Shown: positions 61,277-64,000 of the stretch, in pieces
Position numbering within the stretch: position 1 is the stretch's first letter
Layout of the letters: every line of letters begins with the position of its first letter
DNA from: Flavobacterium cheongpyeongense
GTDB taxonomy: Bacteria > Bacteroidota > Bacteroidia > Flavobacteriales > Flavobacteriaceae
NCBI RefSeq assembly: GCF_003202435.1
Contig: NZ_QJHK01000003.1
Coordinates: 62,001-126,000 of the forward strand
Direction: 5' to 3'
Length of the DNA: 64,000 nucleotides
Notes under the pieces: generated by a model
Told to the model about the DNA's origin: nothing
The model's input: only the letters and a program-made list of their open reading frames with translations
Databases searched by the model: none
Translations under genes and position numbers: made by a program

Positions 61277-62386
61277 ATGAAAGCTATACTATCCTTATCA
61301 CTGGCATTTCTTTCGACTATGTGCTGGGCACAGGTGGAGAAGGCCATAAAGCAAGAAGCGAAAACCCTTGTAAAGAAAATGGAGGCTGACAAGATAATTT
61401 TTGAACGGAACAGCGTTGACCAAATACAAGAAAAAAGTAATAATTTAAAAAAAGAATCGCTGGCAGAACCTGCCGCCGCAACGTTTGAGTTGCAACAGGC
61501 TAAAATAAGTACTGAAGGAACGGAATGGATGGGCGAAAAAGCAATATCAGTGTCTGTAGTCCCCTCATTAGAGGAAATTTTTAATCCAAAACGACTGCAC
61601 GGGCCCGCACAGTTTGACAGCCGGATTGAAATTGCACAACTGAAACCCGATGTTGATTGGCAAGTGGCAATACGCAAATGCAGCGAATCTGTTGCCATGG
61701 TGGTAGAAAAAGAAAATCTCACCAAAATCTCTCGTAATCAATACCAGCTCAATACAGCGGTGACTCTTGGCAACAGGTACAATCTTTGTACCGGCCAGGC
61801 CTTTGCTAACCAGCTGACGGTAGGTATAGGTACTGCCTTTATTATAGATGAAGACATAATGATGACAGCTGCCCACGTGTTGCAGCGACCATTAAAAGAT
61901 TATGCCATAGTTTTTGGCTACCGAATAATAAACAGCCTAGGCACAGCCGAGACAGGCATAGCGGCTGAGGATGTATATTATCCCGTAAGCCTGGAAAAGA
62001 ATTATGGCGACCTTGACCTTATAATATTTAAAACAGACCGGCAGCTGAACCGTCCTGCCTTGGAGTGGGAAAAATCAAAAGCTCTGAAGAAAGGCGACGA
62101 AATCTATATGCTAGGTTACCCTATGGGACTACCCCAGAAACTTGCCATTAATGCTGACTTATCCGATAATTCTCATCATCAGTATTTTTATACTTCGCTT
62201 GACAGTTTTCAGGGTAATTCTGGGTCGCCAGTATTTAACTATCAAACACATAAGATAATAGGCGTACTTGTATCAGGATATGTAGATTATGAGCTTCATG
62301 GTGATTGTTATAAAACTGCTATATGTCGGCAACCATATTGTACTGGAGAAAAAGTAATGCGTATTGAGTTAGCTTTTGATGATTAA
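61277..62386 (+). CDS. Exported trypsin-like serine protease
   Basis: A 369-residue protein from the start at 61277, which follows the previous stop by 1 bp and begins a signal peptide (MKAILSLSLAFLSTMCWAQ). The longer frame from 61232 overlaps the upstream gene. After about 150 residues of helical, charged linker comes a chymotrypsin-fold domain with the full triad: His200 in TAAHVL, Asp245 or Asp247 in YGDLDLI, and Ser315 in GNSGSPVF. Cys residues near the C-terminus (HGDCYKTAICRQPYC) may form disulfides. It is probably periplasmic or surface-exposed, and its natural partner is likely the large protein just upstream. Confidence 0.85.
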   Translation: MKAILSLSLAFLSTMCWAQVEKAIKQEAKTLVKKMEADKIIFERNSVDQIQEKSNNLKKESLAEPAAATFELQQAKISTEGTEWMGEKAISVSVVPSLEEIFNPKRLHGPAQFDSRIEIAQLKPDVDWQVAIRKCSESVAMVVEKENLTKISRNQYQLNTAVTLGNRYNLCTGQAFANQLTVGIGTAFIIDEDIMMTAAHVLQRPLKDYAIVFGYRIINSLGTAETGIAAEDVYYPVSLEKNYGDLDLIIFKTDRQLNRPALEWEKSKALKKGDEIYMLGYPMGLPQKLAINADLSDNSHHQYFYTSLDSFQGNSGSPVFNYQTHKIIGVLVSGYVDYELHGDCYKTAICRQPYCTGEKVMRIELAFDD

Positions 62387-62416
62387 TTGTAAAAGCTAAT
62401 TTATAAAAAGTATTGT

Positions 62417-62569
62417 TTCTTACTAACGTTTAAAAGAGATGATTTGGAGGGGAAAGTAGTCAAACCTCACATCGATGAATTATATAGTATAATTGCTCAA
62501 GATTATCATAATTGGGGATTTCCACGAATTTGGCACTGTAATAGAATCGTTTATGGTAGAAGTATATAA
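62417..62569 (+). pseudogene. Transposase remnant
   Basis: An ATG-less fragment of about 50 codons encodes DELYSIIAQDYHNWGFPRIW, then HCNRIVYG and a stop. The WGFPRI segment resembles the HTH-adjacent part of IS3/IS481-type transposases. Both ends are missing. The identification is tentative because the fragment is short. Confidence 0.35.
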
Positions 62570-62679
62570 TCAGAAATGAGCTTTATATCAACTGCCCTCT
62601 TTTAATACGGTATATATTTTGTTAGACACTTATGTTAAGTAGTGATATAAAAAAATATTTAAAGAATAAAACTACTGTG

Positions 62680-62786
62680 TTTCAGTGGCTTTGTTTGTTT
62701 TTGTGCGAGCTGTCAGAGATTGCAATCGAAAACTTAATCCCAATCTTAACATTTTTTGAAAATATAAAATGAGATATTTGGTAAAT
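62680..62786. repeat. Terminator plus tRNA-3'-end-like repeat, copy C (decayed)
   Basis: An eroded stem (ACTACTG and CAGTGGC), TTTGTTTTTGTGCGAGCTGT and CAGAGATTGCAATCGAAAAC, followed by CTTAATCCC and the same tail as copy B to TTTGGTAAAT. The rest of the 636-bp gap 62387-63022 holds the transposase remnant and no other feature I can support. Confidence 0.65.
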
Positions 62787-63022
62787 TGAGAGGGATGTTG
62801 CGGTAGCATTTTTTAAAATTTATCTTTATTCTCTTTTCCTGACCTTTAAAAATATATCTATGCCAAATTTATCTAAAACTTGCTTTTTCACTGTCTCTTT
62901 ATATGATCAAGTGCTGCATCAACTGCATCATCTTCTCCATCGTTTAATGTACTATCATCACATGTTTATCATTAGCAACAACTATACCAACAGCTTTACT
63001 AAATCAAACAGGCAGCCAAATC

Positions 63023-63454
63023 ATGAAAAGACTCAAAGATAACTTATTCGCTATAGATGTACCATTGTGGAGTACGCAACATGAACTTTACTATACCTCA
63101 GATTATACAGTAGTTAAATACCCTGCTCCCTGGGGATGGGGAAGAATTAAAATTCTGAAGGAAGAATATAAAATCATCGGTACTATTACCTCAGACACCA
63201 TTGATTTTGACCCTGCACCATTTTTGTCTTTAAGAGTTGCTGAAGACACACCTCCTTATCAGGAATACAGATTACATGATTACTTTGGTATTTTTCCTTC
63301 GTACACCGAAAATCCCGTTGAAGCTTTTCGATCTCTTTTCTATTTTTATTATCTCCCTGATAATCTTCCGCTGGATTTTGACGAGTGGCCCGAAGAACGC
63401 GTAATTATTCAAGACAAAATACTTTTGTTGCAAATGGTTAACTTTACCTCTTAA
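63023..63454 (+). CDS. Hypothetical 143-residue protein upstream of DUF4365
   Basis: No family is recognised. The protein is aromatic-rich (YYTSDYTVVKYPAPWGWGRI; FRSLFYFYYLPDN) with a beta-rich N-terminal half and no signal peptide. It ends 13 bp before the DUF4365 gene on the same strand, so the two form an operon. It may be the partner or specificity subunit of that nuclease-like protein. Confidence 0.65.
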   Translation: MKRLKDNLFAIDVPLWSTQHELYYTSDYTVVKYPAPWGWGRIKILKEEYKIIGTITSDTIDFDPAPFLSLRVAEDTPPYQEYRLHDYFGIFPSYTENPVEAFRSLFYFYYLPDNLPLDFDEWPEERVIIQDKILLLQMVNFTS

Positions 63455-63467
63455 AATTGGTAACCTT

Positions 63468-64000
63468 ATGAAACAATATGACTTTGACGATGTGAATCTC
63501 CCTAAAGTAAACCCGAATGAAGACCTGGAAACAATTTCTAACAATTATTTCAGGCCACTTTTTACCGTAGACAAATTTGAAATACGCTCAGAAACCGCAA
63601 GAGACAAAGGAATCGATTTTCATATTGAACTTAAAAAGGAACAATCATCGGGTGATTCGGTGTATACGAATTTCAGATTCGCTGTGCAGCTAAAGGCAAC
63701 CGAAACGGTTCAGGCAAATACCGACGGAAGCTTCAGCATACAGATTTATTCATCAAACATTAATTATCTGCTTAATAATGGGATGCCCGCCTTTTATGTT
63801 TTTTATCACCAACCAACCCTGTCGTTTTATTATGAGAATGTCAACAGTTTTGTAGCTGAGCTGCAAAAGAAAGATGGCGAATGGAACAAACAGGAAAAGC
63901 ACTCACTACGATTCAGCAAGCTGCTTGACGCTACCGTAATAGCGGATATTTACAAAGAAACATTTGACAACGGAATTTTATTGCGGCAACTTAACCAGTT
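63468..64000 (+). CDS. DUF4365 nuclease-like protein (3' end beyond window)
   Basis: The frame runs off the right edge after 177 codons. The core reads RDKGIDFHIEL with Asp50, then RFAVQLKAT with Gln74-x-Lys76, the D...(E/Q)xK pattern of the DUF4365 branch of PD-(D/E)xK nucleases. The start at 63468 (MKQYDFDDVN) follows the preceding stop by 13 bp. DUF4365 domains occur in many defence-island proteins, often as the N-terminal nuclease of a larger protein, so a further C-terminal domain is likely outside the window. Confidence 0.75.
   Translation, partial: MKQYDFDDVNLPKVNPNEDLETISNNYFRPLFTVDKFEIRSETARDKGIDFHIELKKEQSSGDSVYTNFRFAVQLKATETVQANTDGSFSIQIYSSNINYLLNNGMPAFYVFYHQPTLSFYYENVNSFVAELQKKDGEWNKQEKHSLRFSKLLDATVIADIYKETFDNGILLRQLNQ

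Noticed and set aside
62860..63042. 60-codon frame on the + strand
   Set aside because: His/Ser-rich, overlaps the start of the better-supported 143-residue gene and has no recognisable feature.

Overview
The window looks like a Flavobacterium-type member of the Bacteroidota. The evidence is an AT-rich genome, secreted glycosidases with short MKK-type signal peptides, a large adhesin-like protein ending in a T9SS type B sorting domain (35.2-38.5 kb), a TAnnTTTG-style promoter, and many intergenic palindromic repeats. I see no rRNA genes, no intact tRNA and no CRISPR array.

Region 1 (1-35 kb) is a polysaccharide utilisation locus read entirely on the + strand. In order it carries a truncated TIM-barrel-like glycosidase, a GH140/DUF4038 apiosidase-like enzyme, GH28, GH43, a propeller protein, GH78, an esterase, GH95, an (alpha/alpha)6 lipoprotein glycosidase, a second GH78, a sialidase-like propeller, a secreted sugar isomerase-like barrel, a large unassigned glycosidase and two GH2 enzymes. 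This set resembles loci that dismantle rhamnogalacturonan II, the pectin domain that carries D-apiose. That reading is an inference. No SusC/SusD pair and no regulator lie inside the window. Three AT-rich insertions interrupt the run: a GNAT gene, an orphan gene with a weak nuclease-like look, and a DUF4062 plus Schlafen/AlbA_2 pair.

Region 2 (35-43.5 kb) holds the T9SS type B protein, a pair of membrane proteins (one with a Gly/Ser/Cys tail), a DoxX protein, two small lipoproteins and an ABM-like protein.

Region 3 (43.6-50 kb) is a compact minus-strand operon: RuBisCO-like protein, DUF1537 sugar-acid kinase, Asp/Glu racemase-family protein and a BASS-type transporter. A divergent MFS transporter of the organic-anion type sits beside it. 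A RuBisCO-like protein coupled to a DUF1537 kinase is the signature of the 3-oxo-isoapionate branch of D-apiose catabolism. The window may therefore hold both the enzyme that releases apiose and the genes that catabolise it.

Region 4 (50-64 kb) is an accessory island. It contains a HigBA-like toxin-antitoxin pair with a third small antitoxin-like gene, a DUF6602 nuclease-like protein, an APH-fold kinase, a HEPN-like protein next to a kinase-like protein, an exported 1243-residue protein coupled to an exported trypsin-like protease, a transposase remnant, and a partial DUF4365 nuclease-like gene at the right edge. Three copies of a terminator plus tRNA-3'-end-like repeat divide this island into modules.
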